A stretch of DNA of 39,280 bases from Treponema zioleckii (GCF_014737315.1 NZ_JPUF01000038.1:1-39280), one strand, 5' to 3'; counted from the first letter of the stretch, positions 16,484 to 27,071 are shown. Notes: generated by a model from the letters alone, not told the origin. Program-made: numbers and translations.

Positions 16484-17635
16484 TTGAATGGAGAAAATAT
16501 GACGGATTTATCAAAATATGACAGTTTTTTTTCGGACTTTGACGAACTTATCGTAAATCTAAAAAGCGAACTTGAAAAATTCACGCAGACTGCCCCAGAA
16601 AATGGCTTTGAAAAAACAGCTCAGATGATTAAAAATCATGCCTATTTTTGGCTTTCGCGCCACGAAAAAGATTTTGAGCCATTAAAAAAAGACATTTCGC
16701 AGTGCACGGAAAATGAATGGCTTGTTTTGAATGCCCGCAAATTCATCGATTATTTTTTGAAGACCGACGTAATTGAATCAACGATAATTTCTGTTGAAGA
16801 AGTTCTTAGAAATCACATTGACTATGCGTATTATTTTAATTTTAGAAATCAAAAGGCCAAAGCCATAAAAAATTTTTTTAAGCATTATGAGTCAAAACTT
16901 ACTGATGCAGAGAGTTTTTCGTTGTGGCTGGATTTTCAGGATGTCAAAAAATCGAAAATCTTTTCGGAAGTCGCTGATTTTTTTTACAAACGCGTAATCG
17001 CAAATCTGCCTGCCGAAAAAAAGGCTCCGTTCAATCAAGTTTTTGAGATTATTTATGCTGCAACGCCGCTCATGGTTCATTCAAAAAATATGAATTTCTG
17101 GCAATTTAAAAACGAAGTGGCAAATCAGCATAATTTTGAATTCAAAAATCACTCGCCAATTCAAAAACGCCCGAATGCCTATTATTTGGGCGAAGGTTAC
17201 AAGCAGACTTATGCAGCGTTAAAAAAAGTGCATGAGTTTTTGCCGACGGACAAAAAATATTTTAAGGCAAAGGCTTACAAAACGCTTTCTTTGGTCGTGT
17301 GGCTCCCGCTTGTTCTGACGATAGCGTTTTATTTTATGAGCCTTAGCAAAGAATCTGGAATTTTTTCGTTGCCGCTGGTGTATTTTTATATTTCGGTGCA
17401 ATTCGTTACGATTGTTTGCTACCTGATTTTTAAAATCCACAAATCGACAAGGCTCGGCCAATTCCTTTTTAACCAATACAAAAAAATTATTGCAGATGAA
17501 GTTGAAAAAACTTGCCAAGAGGCTGCAAAAATTGAGGAAGCGCGTCCTTTCTTAAACGCCGTAAATTTTGCAGAAACTGAGTCTGACAAAAATGAGCCTT
17601 CTGAAAAAGAGCCTTCTGGCGCGGTAAATAATTAG
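16484..17635 (+). CDS. Unrecognised membrane-anchored protein with two C-terminal transmembrane helices
   Basis: 383 aa. The first 265 residues are predicted helical and soluble with many aromatic and charged residues. Two transmembrane segments follow (LSLVVWLPLVLTIAFYFMSL and LVYFYISVQFVTIVCYLIF), then a coiled, charged tail ending in a Glu/Ser-rich stretch. I do not recognise the family. Two starts are equally good: ATG 16484 (GGAG, 6-nt gap) and ATG 16499 (GGAG, 5-nt gap). It heads a probable four-gene plus-strand run with the two small genes and the MocR regulator that follow. Confidence 0.7.
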   Translation: MNGENMTDLSKYDSFFSDFDELIVNLKSELEKFTQTAPENGFEKTAQMIKNHAYFWLSRHEKDFEPLKKDISQCTENEWLVLNARKFIDYFLKTDVIESTIISVEEVLRNHIDYAYYFNFRNQKAKAIKNFFKHYESKLTDAESFSLWLDFQDVKKSKIFSEVADFFYKRVIANLPAEKKAPFNQVFEIIYAATPLMVHSKNMNFWQFKNEVANQHNFEFKNHSPIQKRPNAYYLGEGYKQTYAALKKVHEFLPTDKKYFKAKAYKTLSLVVWLPLVLTIAFYFMSLSKESGIFSLPLVYFYISVQFVTIVCYLIFKIHKSTRLGQFLFNQYKKIIADEVEKTCQEAAKIEEARPFLNAVNFAETESDKNEPSEKEPSGAVNN

Positions 17636-17697
17636 AGCTGTTCGGAAAACTGAACTTTCTTAACGCGTTCATTGATTTTTTAGATTCTGGAGAAATT

Positions 17698-18123
17698 ATG
17701 TTGTATTTTATTTTATCAATAGTTGTTATTGGCGGCGGAATTGCAGAATTCTATTTTCTTTTGAATCACAAAGAAACTTTTTTTCCAATACCGTGCTATT
17801 ATGTTTCCGCAATTTTGATTTATGTTGCCATGTTCTTTATTTCTGAAATCTACAATTTTAATTGGTTCAGCGTACCGAGCATGATGCTGCTTGCAACTGG
17901 AATCGTATATTCAATGCTGATTGACAAATATGACGGCGTTGTTTACGGCCCCGCTGTTACGATGATTTTGACGTTGCTCGGAAAAATTATTTTTATAGAA
18001 AAATTGAACGGCTTTTTAGGTGCGCTTTTGGGGCTTTCTATTGGCTATGCCGTGCTTTTTGCTATAAAATTGTTCTCAAAATCCTCAAAAAGAGTAAAAA
18101 ATGACGGAGCGTTAAATGACTAG
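17698..18123 (+). CDS. Unrecognised small integral membrane protein
   Basis: 141 aa, with about four hydrophobic segments (MLYFILSIVVIGGGIAEFYF, CYYVSAILIYVAMFFI, VPSMMLLATGIVY, FLGALLGLSIGYAVLFAI) and a basic C-terminal tail. No known family. GGAG lies 6 nt before the ATG. Its last 8 nt overlap the start of the next gene, so the two are probably translated together. Confidence 0.75.
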   Translation: MLYFILSIVVIGGGIAEFYFLLNHKETFFPIPCYYVSAILIYVAMFFISEIYNFNWFSVPSMMLLATGIVYSMLIDKYDGVVYGPAVTMILTLLGKIIFIEKLNGFLGALLGLSIGYAVLFAIKLFSKSSKRVKNDGALND

Positions 18124-18412
18124 AGCCGAAACATATAATACCGAGTACGTAAAAATGAATCATGCCTATATTCAGCTTTTTGAATCTTATCAGGTTTTGA
18201 TGCAGGCTGACGATGTGGACGAGGAAGTTAAACAGGTTTTGGAAAGCGTTTTTATGGTTTTAAATCCGACTCTTGACAGAATCAAATCTGAAATGACCGT
18301 AAAAACTAGATACAAGACCGATTCTTCGTCAAATAAAACGCAGAAAGGAAAGAGTTCAGAAATTGTGACGGAAGAAAGTAACGGCGGAAAAGTCTTCCAT
18401 CCAAAATTTTAA
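18116..18412 (+). CDS. Unrecognised small helical protein
   Basis: 98 aa. The first 60 residues should form a helical hairpin (NHAYIQLFESYQVLMQADDV, then VKQVLESVFMVLNPTLDRIK). The last 38 are Ser/Lys/Thr-rich and probably disordered. No transmembrane segment or signal peptide. Start overlaps the end of the preceding membrane-protein gene, suggesting the two proteins act together. Function unknown. Confidence 0.65.
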   Translation: MTRAETYNTEYVKMNHAYIQLFESYQVLMQADDVDEEVKQVLESVFMVLNPTLDRIKSEMTVKTRYKTDSSSNKTQKGKSSEIVTEESNGGKVFHPKF

Positions 18413-18442
18413 GTTCGGCCACGCAGAATTAAAAAAGTCAGC

Positions 18443-19882
18443 ATGATTACGATTGATTTTGAAAACAGGTGCGAATTTGGTTTGTGCGAATGCATTTACG
18501 CTCAAATAAAAACGCAAATCCTTAACGGCACTTTGCTTCCTGATGAAAAACTTCCCTCAAAACGCTCTTTTGCCGAACATTTGGGGGTTAGCGTTATTAC
18601 GATTCAGAACGCATACGCCCGACTCATTTCGGAAGGCTATCTTTATTCAATAGAAAAAAAAGGTTTTTTTGTTACGAATCTGAGTCTTGAAGAAGTTCCT
18701 GATTTTTCTAAGGACTCAAAAAATTCTCCAGCCGAAAATGATTCAAAAATATTCCTTCCGCAATTTGAAAAAACAGATTTTTTTACGGATTTTAGAAATA
18801 ATTCTACAAGTTCAGAAAAATTTCCCTTCAGTCTTTGGACGCATTTGATGCGAAAAGTTTTAAAGACAAATGACGAGCGACTTTTGAGCCGAATTCCTGC
18901 AAATGGTGTTTTTGAACTCAGAAAGGCGATTGCAAAATATCTTCTTGAATTCAGAAATATGAATGTAAGTGCTGAGCAAATCGTTATTGGTGCCGGAACC
19001 GAGTCTCTTTACACGATGCTGGTTCAGTTTTTTGGCAGGGACAAATTGTATGCGGTGGAGAATCCTGGCTATCACAAAGTCGCAAAGATTTTTGAATTGA
19101 ACGGAGCGGCCGTTGTTCCCGTGGATATCGATGAAAGCGGAATAAATTCGGACTTGCTCGAAAAATCCTCGGCGGACGTGGTGCATATTTCGCCCGCGCA
19201 TCATTTTCCGACCGGAGTTGTAATGCCTGTAAAACGGCGGCGCGAAATTCTTTCCTGGGCGAACGAGTCAGAAAATCGTTTTATAATCGAAGATGATTAT
19301 GATAGTGAATTCCGGTTTAACGGAAAGCCTTTGCAAACGCTTCAAAATGCTGACGAAAACGCAAAAGTTATCTATATAAATACATTCTCAAAAACATTGT
19401 CGCCGTCGTTTAGAATTAGCTACATGGTTCTTCCCGAACGAATTGTAAATGATTTTTTTGACCGGCTTGGTTTTTATTCCTGCCCTGTTTCTGCCTTTGA
19501 GCAGTTTACGCTTGCGGAATTTATAAATCAAGGATTTTTTGGAAAGCACATAATCCGAATGAAAAATTATTACAGAAATCTTCGGAATAATCTGATAAAT
19601 CAATTGGAAGCGAGTAAAATCGCTTCGATTGCAAAAATAAACGAAGAGGAAGCTGGGTTGCACTTTTTGTTAAAACTGAATTCTCCGCTTGACGGAAAAA
19701 GGCTTCAGCAAAAACTTGAGGAGCACAAAATCCGGATTCCCCTTTTGAGTGATTTTTATTACACAAAAAATCTTGGCGATACCCCTGAAAATCCGACTTT
19801 TGTCCTGAACTATTCGGGCATTCAAAAAGAACGGATTTCAGAGACTGTACGGCGAATGGAAGATTCGATTATTCAGTCTTAA
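18443..19882 (+). CDS. MocR-family transcriptional regulator (GntR HTH plus aminotransferase fold)
   Basis: PLP-dependent regulator. Residues 1-75 are a GntR-type winged helix ([22 protein letters not shown], then [16 protein letters not shown]). The rest is a fold-type I aminotransferase domain: [13 protein letters not shown], the IEDDYDSEF aspartate that contacts the PLP ring, and [14 protein letters not shown] with the Schiff-base Lys. 479 aa, usual for MocR. Members such as PdxR, GabR and EhuR sense PLP or amino compounds, but no matching target gene is adjacent. The ribosome-binding site is weak. Its 3' end overlaps the convergent chemoreceptor gene by 14 nt. Confidence 0.9.
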   Translation: MITIDFENRCEFGLCECIYAQIKTQILNGTLLPDEKLPSKRSFAEHLGVSVITIQNAYARLISEGYLYSIEKKGFFVTNLSLEEVPDFSKDSKNSPAENDSKIFLPQFEKTDFFTDFRNNSTSSEKFPFSLWTHLMRKVLKTNDERLLSRIPANGVFELRKAIAKYLLEFRNMNVSAEQIVIGAGTESLYTMLVQFFGRDKLYAVENPGYHKVAKIFELNGAAVVPVDIDESGINSDLLEKSSADVVHISPAHHFPTGVVMPVKRRREILSWANESENRFIIEDDYDSEFRFNGKPLQTLQNADENAKVIYINTFSKTLSPSFRISYMVLPERIVNDFFDRLGFYSCPVSAFEQFTLAEFINQGFFGKHIIRMKNYYRNLRNNLINQLEASKIASIAKINEEEAGLHFLLKLNSPLDGKRLQQKLEEHKIRIPLLSDFYYTKNLGDTPENPTFVLNYSGIQKERISETVRRMEDSIIQS

Positions 19883-21761
19883 AAGTGTCGATGATGTCTA
19901 CAAGACTCTTTGCGTTTCGGCTGAGTTGGTTGCTCATTTCTGCAAGTTTTTCTGAAGCTGCTGCGTTTTGCTGAACAACAGAATCTAGCTGAGTGATTGC
20001 GATAGTGATTTGTTGCGCACCATTGTTCTGTTCTTTGCAGGCAACAGAAATCCCGTTTATAAGTTCCGTAGTTTCTTCGATGTTTGGAATTACGCTGTTA
20101 ATTTTTTCACCGGCATTTTGAGCTTCAACGAGTGTTTTTTGCACAAGCTGAATGATTTCTTCGCTGGAATTCTGGCTTCGTTCTGCAAGTTTCCGAACTT
20201 CACTTGCAACCACGGCAAAGCCTTTGCCCGCTTCGCCTGCCCGCGCCGCTTCGATTGCTGCATTCAAAGCGAGCATGTTGGTCTGTCCTGCAATGTCATC
20301 GATGATATTTATTTTTTCTGCAATTTCCGTAACGGCGGCAACCGCGTCTGCAACGGCATTTTTTCCAGACGTACTTTCAGTTGCTGTATTCGATGCGATA
20401 ATTCCTGTTCGGGCTGCATTTTCAGCGGTCTGGTGAATGTTCGAGGCCATTTCTTCCATTGTGGCCGACATTTCTTCGCTCGAAGCCGCCTGCGCACTTG
20501 CACCGCTCGAAATTGCCAGACTCGAACTCTGCACTTGCATACTGTCTTCTTGCACTTCAAAAGCCGTCTCTTTTACTTTTATGATGACTTTTAGAATTTT
20601 GTCCATCGTATGGTTAAAATAATTTGCAAGCTTTGCAATTTCGTCGTTTCCTTTTACCGGAAGTCGTCGCGTAAGGTCGCCCTCGCCTTCTGAAATGTCT
20701 TTTAGCATATTTGTTATGCTGGAAATTGGTCGTGCAATTGATTGTGAAATGACAATCGTTACGAGAAGCGAAATTAAAATTGAAAGCAAAATAGCCATTG
20801 CAAGAACCCGAATGACGGAATTTGTCGTTGCGTTCAAAACTGTGTTCGGAACCAGGTAAATATAATTCAAAGGAATTAAACTGTTTTCTGAAGGCACGCA
20901 GACAATTTCGTATTTGCCTTTCAAAAAATTGTCGATGTTGAGTTTTTCGCTAAAACGGAATTCTGAACCGATTTCGTAATTTTCAAATCCTTGGATTCCA
21001 ATTTCTTTTATGTTTTTAAAAAGATTTTCTGGGTGATAATGGTCAACGAGAATCGAGCCGTTTCTGTCAACGACCATCATTCCAGAAAGAATGCTGTCGC
21101 TCTCGTTTTTTACGTTGCCGACCGAGGTCTGAAAAGTCGTTAAATCAACGTCCGCAGTTACGACTCCGCGTGGTGCGCCGTTTATGTCGTTAAAATATTT
21201 AGAAACGACAATTACAGGGTCTCCGCCGGATGTTGTGTAGGCGTCCGAATAAAAAATCGAACCGCCCGCAGCCTTCGCGTTTTTGTACCATGAGCGGGTG
21301 CGGCTGTCGTATCCGTTCGGGCGGTCTTCCTCTGGGTATCTTACGAAAGAGCCGTTAGATTCTAGAGAAAGCGACATTCCGAGAATATCATATTTGGTTT
21401 CCGAGAAGGTTTTTGCAAGTTTGTAAACGTTATATTCATATTCCGAAAAATTCTCTGGATTCATAGGAATTTTTCCGCTTGGGTCAGACAAATTAACATA
21501 AGATGTGATGTCATCGCTCGTTTCTCTGAATAAATCTGTATTTGCCAGCAAAGTGACCGTCGAACCGATTTCTGAAAAATAATTTTCTACAGTCGTATCT
21601 GTCAAACTTGAGATTTCTTTTACATTTATTTCGAAAGAATGTTCGTTTATTGAAGCTACTCTTTTAGAAATTACAATGCCCAAAATAAAGAGAATAAAAA
21701 TAACAAGCGAAATTACGCTGAGTGTGATTTTCTTTCCGATAGAATTTGATTTTGCCCGCAT
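19869..21761 (-). CDS. Methyl-accepting chemotaxis protein with dCache sensor
   Basis: Inner-membrane chemoreceptor. One N-terminal transmembrane segment ([19 protein letters not shown]), a periplasmic dCache domain, a second transmembrane segment ([20 protein letters not shown]), HAMP, then the signalling hairpin with the tip [35 protein letters not shown]. The dCache part has [24 protein letters not shown] and VTADVD, close to the amino-acid-binding dCache_1AA motif. 630 aa. I chose the ATG at 21761 (AAGGAT 8 nt upstream). No CheR-tethering pentapeptide is visible at the C-terminus. Confidence 0.9.
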   Translation of the reverse strand: MRAKSNSIGKKITLSVISLVIFILFILGIVISKRVASINEHSFEINVKEISSLTDTTVENYFSEIGSTVTLLANTDLFRETSDDITSYVNLSDPSGKIPMNPENFSEYEYNVYKLAKTFSETKYDILGMSLSLESNGSFVRYPEEDRPNGYDSRTRSWYKNAKAAGGSIFYSDAYTTSGGDPVIVVSKYFNDINGAPRGVVTADVDLTTFQTSVGNVKNESDSILSGMMVVDRNGSILVDHYHPENLFKNIKEIGIQGFENYEIGSEFRFSEKLNIDNFLKGKYEIVCVPSENSLIPLNYIYLVPNTVLNATTNSVIRVLAMAILLSILISLLVTIVISQSIARPISSITNMLKDISEGEGDLTRRLPVKGNDEIAKLANYFNHTMDKILKVIIKVKETAFEVQEDSMQVQSSSLAISSGASAQAASSEEMSATMEEMASNIHQTAENAARTGIIASNTATESTSGKNAVADAVAAVTEIAEKINIIDDIAGQTNMLALNAAIEAARAGEAGKGFAVVASEVRKLAERSQNSSEEIIQLVQKTLVEAQNAGEKINSVIPNIEETTELINGISVACKEQNNGAQQITIAITQLDSVVQQNAAASEKLAEMSNQLSRNAKSLVDIIDTFKTE

Positions 21762-21866
21762 AGTTGTATCCTTAAAATAAAAATGGGGTTGTCCATTTTT
21801 CAGAGCGATGCATAAAGAACGCAAGCCAGATTTTAGGATTTCCCCATGTTAAAAGATGAGTAAGGA

Positions 21867-22202
21867 CTAAAGAACAAGGAATGAAATTTTGTTATCTTCA
21901 AGAGCGACAACTTTTAGGTCATGTCGCTCGCCTGATTCTGCGTCCTGAACAGAAATAAGTGAACCTTCTTTGATGTAATAAACATAGCTTTCGATTGTGT
22001 GACTGCACCAATCGTCACCCACTATAAGATGATGATGAAGCTCAATCTCACCAAGTTTGCCAACTGCTGCCGCACGAATTTTTGAAATAGTGCAGTATGA
22101 TTCAATTCTTGGTTCACCGTAAGAATCTGTTAAAACATCAAGAGGCAAGAATGACATTGTTTTCTCACCGACCAAATAGCTTAATTCTTCAGATGCTTTC
22201 AT
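21867..22202 (-). CDS. Unrecognised small beta-rich protein
   Basis: 111 aa, cytosolic by appearance: no signal peptide or membrane segment. Alternating hydrophobic residues (GEIELHHHLIVGDDWCSHTIESYVYYIKEGSLISVQDAESGERHDLKVVALED) suggest a compact beta fold. AGAGGT lies 5 nt before the ATG and a near-consensus promoter about 60 nt upstream. It is divergent from glgC, with 267 nt between, and lies upstream of the chemoreceptor gene on the same strand. Function unknown. Confidence 0.72.
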   Translation of the reverse strand: MKASEELSYLVGEKTMSFLPLDVLTDSYGEPRIESYCTISKIRAAAVGKLGEIELHHHLIVGDDWCSHTIESYVYYIKEGSLISVQDAESGERHDLKVVALEDNKISFLVL

Positions 22203-22259
22203 AATTACCTCTAATATTTTGCGGAAGAAAAGTCCCCTCCGCTTTAAAGTTTATAGATT

Positions 22260-22288
22260 ATTTTAAGGCATGATTTTCTATCAGTCAA
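22260..22288 (-). promoter_or_regulatory. Promoter for the 22202 gene
   Basis: Minus strand: TTGACT (-35), 17 nt, TAAAAT (-10), each 5 of 6 to consensus. Predicted start near 22253. Confidence 0.75.
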
Positions 22289-22363
22289 CAATAGAAAAAT
22301 TTATTTTTATTTAGGAAAAAAGACTGAATCTTAATAAAAATTAAGTATAAAATAATATTTAAT

Positions 22364-22392
22364 TTGCATTCGGCTAACTTTGGTATTATCAT
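22364..22392 (+). promoter_or_regulatory. Candidate glgC promoter
   Basis: TTGCAT, 17 nt, TATCAT (-10 is 5 of 6; -35 is weak). The start would be near 22399, giving a leader of about 70 nt. Weak -35 boxes often mean activator control, but no operator is evident. Confidence 0.45.
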
Positions 22393-22469
22393 TAAAGAAT
22401 ATTTATAGCAAAGCGAGATTAATTTTTCGTGTGCAACATAACAAAATAAAAAAGGAGAATTTTTGATTT

Positions 22470-23777
22470 ATGAGTAAGGCATCATCTACTTCATCTGATA
22501 AAAAAGAACCGCGTGTACTTGCAATTATTCTTGGTGGTGGAAAAGGAACAAGACTTTACCCACTTACCCAAGTTCGTTCAAAGCCTGCCGTTCCGTTCGG
22601 CGGAAAATACCGAATCGTTGATATTCCAATTTCAAACTGTATAAATTCTGGTTACAGAAAGATTTATCTTTTGACACAGTTCAACAGTGCATCTCTGCAT
22701 CATCATATTACAAATTCATACAATTTTGACCGATTCTCAAAAGGATTCGTAGAGATTCTTGCTGCCGAGCAGACTCTTGAGCACTCTGGCTGGTTCGAAG
22801 GAACTGCCGATGCCGTAAGAAAGAATATGAGCCACTTCCGCTCTCAGAAGCCGACTCACTACATCATTCTTTCGGGTGATCAGCTCTACAGAATGAATCT
22901 TAAAAAATTCATGGAAAGCCATATTGAAAGCGGTGCGGATATTACAATCGCTACGACTGCAGTAAACCGCCATGATGCCAGCGGATTTGGAATCATGAAA
23001 ATCGACAAAAACAAGAAGATTACTGCTTTCCAAGAAAAACCTGCTCCAGACAAGGATATTAGTGACTGGAAAATTCCGGAAGGTTCGCGAGGCGACTTGC
23101 CTAAAGAAAAAGAATATCTTGCTTCAATGGGTATTTACATCTTTAATGCTGATGCAATGGAAGAAGCTCTTGACAACGAATATACGGACTTTGGTAAAGA
23201 GGTAATTCCTGTATCGATTAAGACAAAGAAAGTTAATTCGTACATTTTTGATGGATATTGGGAAGATATTGGTACAATTCGCAGTTTCTATGAGGCGACT
23301 CTTGACCTTACGAACTACGATCCTGCATTCGATTTTTACAATGCTGATGAACCGATTTACACTCACATGCGCTTTTTGCCACCTTCAAAAATCAACGATG
23401 CTCTTATTGAGAATTCAATCACTGCGGAAGGATGCATTATTTCCAAAGCAAAATTAAAGCGCTCTGTAATTGGAGTTCGCTCAATTCTTGAAGTTGGTAC
23501 TGACTTGGACGGCGTAATCGTAATGGGTGCTGACTGGTACGAGAATAAAGAGACTAAAGAAGAGAACGCGAAGAACGGAAAACCGAACATTGGTATTGGA
23601 AAGAACTGTAAAATCGCACAAACAATTATTGATAAAAATGCGGCAATCGGAGATAACTGTCGAATCAACGTTGATGGAAATAAATACCCGGACGGTGACC
23701 ACGGATTGTTCTACAGTGCGGACGGAATTATCGTAATCCACAAGGGGGCTGTAATTCCTTCTGGAACGGTAATCTAG
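22470..23777 (+). CDS. glgC: Glucose-1-phosphate adenylyltransferase
   Basis: Makes ADP-glucose from glucose-1-phosphate and ATP, the committed step of bacterial glycogen synthesis. N-terminal nucleotide-binding motif IILGGGKGTRLYPLT, then RSKPAVPFGGKYRIVDIPISNC, QFNSASLHHHI, WFEGTADAVR and the YILSGDQLYRMN metal-binding loop. The C-terminal third is the left-handed beta-helix region (KAKLKRSVIGVRSILE and after). 435 aa, typical. AAGGAG lies 12 nt before the ATG, a long gap. No glgA or glgB is adjacent. Confidence 0.95.
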   Translation: MSKASSTSSDKKEPRVLAIILGGGKGTRLYPLTQVRSKPAVPFGGKYRIVDIPISNCINSGYRKIYLLTQFNSASLHHHITNSYNFDRFSKGFVEILAAEQTLEHSGWFEGTADAVRKNMSHFRSQKPTHYIILSGDQLYRMNLKKFMESHIESGADITIATTAVNRHDASGFGIMKIDKNKKITAFQEKPAPDKDISDWKIPEGSRGDLPKEKEYLASMGIYIFNADAMEEALDNEYTDFGKEVIPVSIKTKKVNSYIFDGYWEDIGTIRSFYEATLDLTNYDPAFDFYNADEPIYTHMRFLPPSKINDALIENSITAEGCIISKAKLKRSVIGVRSILEVGTDLDGVIVMGADWYENKETKEENAKNGKPNIGIGKNCKIAQTIIDKNAAIGDNCRINVDGNKYPDGDHGLFYSADGIIVIHKGAVIPSGTVI

Positions 23778-23799
23778 TATAACGAATCCTAAATAATTG

Positions 23800-23892
23800 G
23801 TCATTCTGAGCGCTACGCCACGACTGCACGACAGCTACACTCGTGTGTCTCAGAATCCCAAAACAAAGATTCTGAATCGAGTTCGGAATGAC
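23800..23892. repeat. 93-nt palindromic repeat after glgC
   Basis: Outer arms GTCATTC / GAATGAC, with an inner ATTCTGAG / CTCAGAAT pair, and another TCTGA-type segment near the right end. The unit starts like 'GTCATTCTGAG', a dispersed intergenic repeat type I know from many bacterial genomes. It lies 23 nt past the glgC stop. Confidence 0.6.
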
Positions 23893-23988
23893 GGTTAATT
23901 ATTATTCGTTGTACTACTACATTCGTCTTACTTAGATTTTAGAGCAGAGTTTTTTTAAAGGCTCATCGCTTCACTAAAACAAGTTTTT

Positions 23989-24049
23989 ACGCCGATGAAC
24001 GCCGAGATGCACAGATTTTTTATCTGCGATTATCCGTGTTTATTTGCGT
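23989..24049. repeat. Dispersed 'ACGC-GATGAACGC' hairpin repeat
   Basis: Two 28-nt arms pair at about 19 of 28 positions around a T-rich loop, reading ACGCCGATGAACGCCGAGAT then CTGCGATTATCCGTG. This is a common intergenic repeat design (alternating CGC and GATGAAC units). It makes the 356-nt glgC to J-protein spacer mostly repeat-derived. Confidence 0.6.
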
Positions 24050-24061
24050 TAGAAATCTAAA

Positions 24062-24084
24062 AACTGATTTTTTATACATCAGTT
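24062..24084. other. 7-bp hairpin with T-rich loop
   Basis: AACTGAT, a T-rich loop, ATCAGTT, about 50 nt before the J-domain gene. Possibly a late terminator for glgC. No T-run follows the stem. Confidence 0.35.
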
Positions 24085-24133
24085 CTGTTTTGATTGAATC
24101 GATGGGCTTTTTTGTTTATATTACAAAACTGAT

Positions 24134-24682
24134 ATGGATTTTTACGATAAACTCGGTGATTTGCTGAGCGAAACTTTGGATTCAGGAATTTTGCCAGACT
24201 CAAAACTGGAAAACGAAAGCTCAAAAAACGCCCCCGAAGATTTTGCGGGTGATGATTTTATAAACGATGATTCGAAAAGTGCTGACGTTCAAAATAAAGA
24301 AGAATCGTTTGAAAACATTGGAACAAAATTTAAAAATCAAGATTTTGATGAAAAAAAATCGACTTATAAAAAGGTTTGCGAAAGCGAGAAGCTCAAAACC
24401 AAAACATTCACTTTTGAGCATTTTTCGGTGAATAAAAAAAAGTCGTTGCCTCAAAACGTAAAAGATGCATTTAAGTTTTTAGGAATCCCCGAAGATACGA
24501 CTTTTGATGAGGCAAAAAAAACTTACAGGGAAAAATTGGTTTATTTTCATCCCGACAAGTGGAACAAAGAGGACACGAATCCAGTCCTGCAAAAAATTGC
24601 CCGCGAAAAAACTCAAAAGATTCTTGAATGCTGGCAAGTTGTTGAAAGCTGGTTTTCTTTAGAAAGACAAAACAACGGCTAA
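24134..24682 (+). CDS. J-domain protein with C-terminal J domain
   Basis: 182-aa protein. The last ~75 residues are a J domain (AFKFLGIPEDTTFDEAKKTY, then the HPDK motif in YFHPDKWN) that would stimulate an Hsp70/DnaK ATPase. The first ~105 residues are acidic, low in hydrophobic residues and probably disordered. No G/F region, zinc finger or client-binding domain is present, so it is not classical DnaJ. No transmembrane segment is seen, and the likely place is the cytosol. No dnaK is nearby. No good ribosome-binding site precedes the ATG. Confidence 0.82.
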   Translation: MDFYDKLGDLLSETLDSGILPDSKLENESSKNAPEDFAGDDFINDDSKSADVQNKEESFENIGTKFKNQDFDEKKSTYKKVCESEKLKTKTFTFEHFSVNKKKSLPQNVKDAFKFLGIPEDTTFDEAKKTYREKLVYFHPDKWNKEDTNPVLQKIAREKTQKILECWQVVESWFSLERQNNG

Positions 24683-24744
24683 AATGCCATTCATTCTTAC
24701 AGTCAACAGCAGTTGGCTCTTGATTTTTCCATCAAAAAATAAAC

Positions 24745-24788
24745 GCTATGTCCGTAAAAAGTGCGCATGACATTTTTTGGAACATAGC
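24745..24788. other. Weak hairpin between convergent genes
   Basis: Arms GCTATGT / ACATAGC separated by 30 nt, between the J-domain and chemoreceptor stop codons. Possible terminator but no T-run. A second self-complementary sequence, TACGGTT-A-AACCGTA, overlaps the chemoreceptor stop. Confidence 0.3.
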
Positions 24789-24809
24789 TTAACAAAAGAT
24801 TTTATACGG

Positions 24810-26966
24810 TTAAACCGTAAAACTGTCAACCTGATTACCAATATCGTTGATAGAGTGTTTCATTACGTTGGCAATTTCTGAGAGAGCTGAGCCCGCATCG
24901 TTAACTCTACCTGCACTCTCGCCCATTTCTGTCATACTTTGCTTAATCGTATCGGTTTCTTTTTGAAGCGTACCAACATCTGAAATAATTGTCTGACTGT
25001 TTCGAGCCATATCGTTCGAGGCATTCTGAACTTGACGAGTGCTGTCGTTCATTCTTGAAAGGGCGTCTGTAATCAGTGACGAACCTTCGCTCTGTTCCTG
25101 CATTGCTGTTTTAATCTGATGAACGAGCGTGTCGGTAAGTTTTATTTCGGAAGCAAGCGATGTGTAGCCGTCAACGCCTTTTTGAGTTGCCTCAACAACG
25201 GCGTTAATTGCGCTTTGAATCTGTGTGAGCTGCTCACCGATTGTTGCCGACTGTGAACTTGAAGTTTCGCTCAGTTTCCGGATTTCGTCTGCAACAACTG
25301 CAAAGCCCTTACCGGCTTCACCTGCGTGAGCTGCTTCAATAGCCGCATTCATAGCCAAGAGGTTCGTTTGCTCTGCAATAGAAGCGATAACGGCATTTGC
25401 CTCACTCAAAAGATTGCTTTGGTTCTCGATTTCTATAATCTGCTCCTGCAGTTCCTCTTGTGTTTTTGCACCGCTCTCCGCATCTGTTGCAAGATGTGCA
25501 AAAGCTGCTGCCATTTTGTCTACGGAGCGATTAACTTCATTTATGTTGCCGACCATTTCCTCAACCGCGCTGGAAGCCCCTTCCACGCTGTGTGTCTGTT
25601 CCGTGACCAGCTGTTCGAGACTTTCGATATTGCCAAGAATGTTGTTAACGCTGGAACTTGTCTGCTCAACACATGCAATTTGACTTCTGAGATTTCCGTC
25701 AAGGTTGCTGATTCCGCCTGTAATTTGGTCAATAGCTGCCATTGCATCTTCGGTCGTGTTGTCCAACTTGTTGCCTGCATCGCTCAGGGACGTTTTTGAA
25801 TCCTTCATGCTGGCAATAATTTCTTGTAATTTCTCACTGTAAAGATTAAAACTTTCAGCAACGTCCCCGATTTCATTCTTGTCGTGAATGTTAAGTCGTC
25901 GTGTCAAATCACCGTGACCTTCTGCAATTTCGTGAGCGTTTTCTCCGATGTTTCGGGCAATAAAAATAAGCGGGCTGAGTCGTTTTCTTGCAAAAATGGC
26001 CCCAAATACTGCAAAAAGCAAGCCAACAAGGGCGCAAAGAATGCCTGATTGGGTCATAGTTTTAATGAATGCGGCGTTGACAGTCTTTTTGGGACAGCAG
26101 ACAACAATTTTGTATCCTGTTCTTTTGTTCTGAATTTGCTTTGTGTAATAAATCTTATTGTCCATCACAACTTTGCCGTCAGTTTCGTCGGAATTTACAA
26201 AAACCGCAAGTTCTGGAATATCAAGCTCATTGATATTCTGAAATGTTGCTTTTCGGCTTCCTGTATCAGCGAGAATAAGTCCGTCTTTCTGGAGCATAAC
26301 AACCGAGGAACCCTCGCCAAAATCCAGCGTAGAAAGAATACTGGTCAATTTTTCAAGAGAGATGTCAAGACCTGCGTTTCCGATAAAATTGCCACTAAAA
26401 TCTCTGACACTACAAACTACGCTAACGACCAGTGCCCCGTTCGTGGTTTGGTATGCACTTGTGATTACAGGATTACCGTTTCCGCTTGTAGCATCTTTGT
26501 ACCATTGTCGTTTCCTTGGGTCATAACCGCCTGATTTTGAATGGGAGAGATTTGTTGCGTAGCCGCCCCATTCTGTGCCGTAGAATACTTCAGACGTGTC
26601 GCTGTCGCTTTGTGCGAATTCCTGTGCGATTGCACGAATCGCAAGCTCCGTTGGGCTTTTTTCATAATCAGCAATCTGAATCGTTCCTGATTCGTTTATG
26701 AATGAATGAATACTATCATCTGCATTTTTAACTGGATCTGAGGCACAAAAAACTTTGACAGCGGATTCTTTTGCATTAAAAAATATATCGATGGAGTTTG
26801 AAAAGTCCTTTAAGAGGTTTCCTGCCGAAGAATAAAAATCGTTGAGAGCGCTCTTTTCAAAAGAAGTTCCGACAACGACTTGCGAAATTGTAATTACCAG
26901 AAAGATAACTGCCAAAACTGCTAGCGCAAATTTACTTGAGATTGACAACCTCGCTTTTTTTTTCAT
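24810..26966 (-). CDS. Methyl-accepting chemotaxis protein with dCache sensor
   Basis: 718-aa chemoreceptor, larger than its neighbour at 19869. N-terminal transmembrane segment ([20 protein letters not shown]), dCache domain, second transmembrane segment ([19 protein letters not shown]), HAMP, and a long methyl-accepting domain with the tip [35 protein letters not shown]. The sensor has [10 protein letters not shown] and GLDISLEKL, matching the amino-acid-binding dCache_1AA pattern. AGGAGG lies 7 nt before the ATG. No cheR, cheB or cheW is adjacent. The two receptors differ enough to bind different ligands. Confidence 0.9.
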   Translation of the reverse strand: MKKKARLSISSKFALAVLAVIFLVITISQVVVGTSFEKSALNDFYSSAGNLLKDFSNSIDIFFNAKESAVKVFCASDPVKNADDSIHSFINESGTIQIADYEKSPTELAIRAIAQEFAQSDSDTSEVFYGTEWGGYATNLSHSKSGGYDPRKRQWYKDATSGNGNPVITSAYQTTNGALVVSVVCSVRDFSGNFIGNAGLDISLEKLTSILSTLDFGEGSSVVMLQKDGLILADTGSRKATFQNINELDIPELAVFVNSDETDGKVVMDNKIYYTKQIQNKRTGYKIVVCCPKKTVNAAFIKTMTQSGILCALVGLLFAVFGAIFARKRLSPLIFIARNIGENAHEIAEGHGDLTRRLNIHDKNEIGDVAESFNLYSEKLQEIIASMKDSKTSLSDAGNKLDNTTEDAMAAIDQITGGISNLDGNLRSQIACVEQTSSSVNNILGNIESLEQLVTEQTHSVEGASSAVEEMVGNINEVNRSVDKMAAAFAHLATDAESGAKTQEELQEQIIEIENQSNLLSEANAVIASIAEQTNLLAMNAAIEAAHAGEAGKGFAVVADEIRKLSETSSSQSATIGEQLTQIQSAINAVVEATQKGVDGYTSLASEIKLTDTLVHQIKTAMQEQSEGSSLITDALSRMNDSTRQVQNASNDMARNSQTIISDVGTLQKETDTIKQSMTEMGESAGRVNDAGSALSEIANVMKHSINDIGNQVDSFTV

Positions 26967-27071
26967 TTAGTGCCTCCTGATTAAAAAAAATTGCCGTATT
27001 CCCAGTTAAAAAAGAAGTCTCAATACGATACGATGCAATATGAAGAATGCGAAAATTAGTATAATTTTGAC

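Noticed and set aside
20010-20594. Long antisense frame (194 codons) inside the chemoreceptor gene at 19869
   Set aside because: Cysteine and phenylalanine-rich shadow of the chemoreceptor coding bias; the sense-strand protein has full domain structure.
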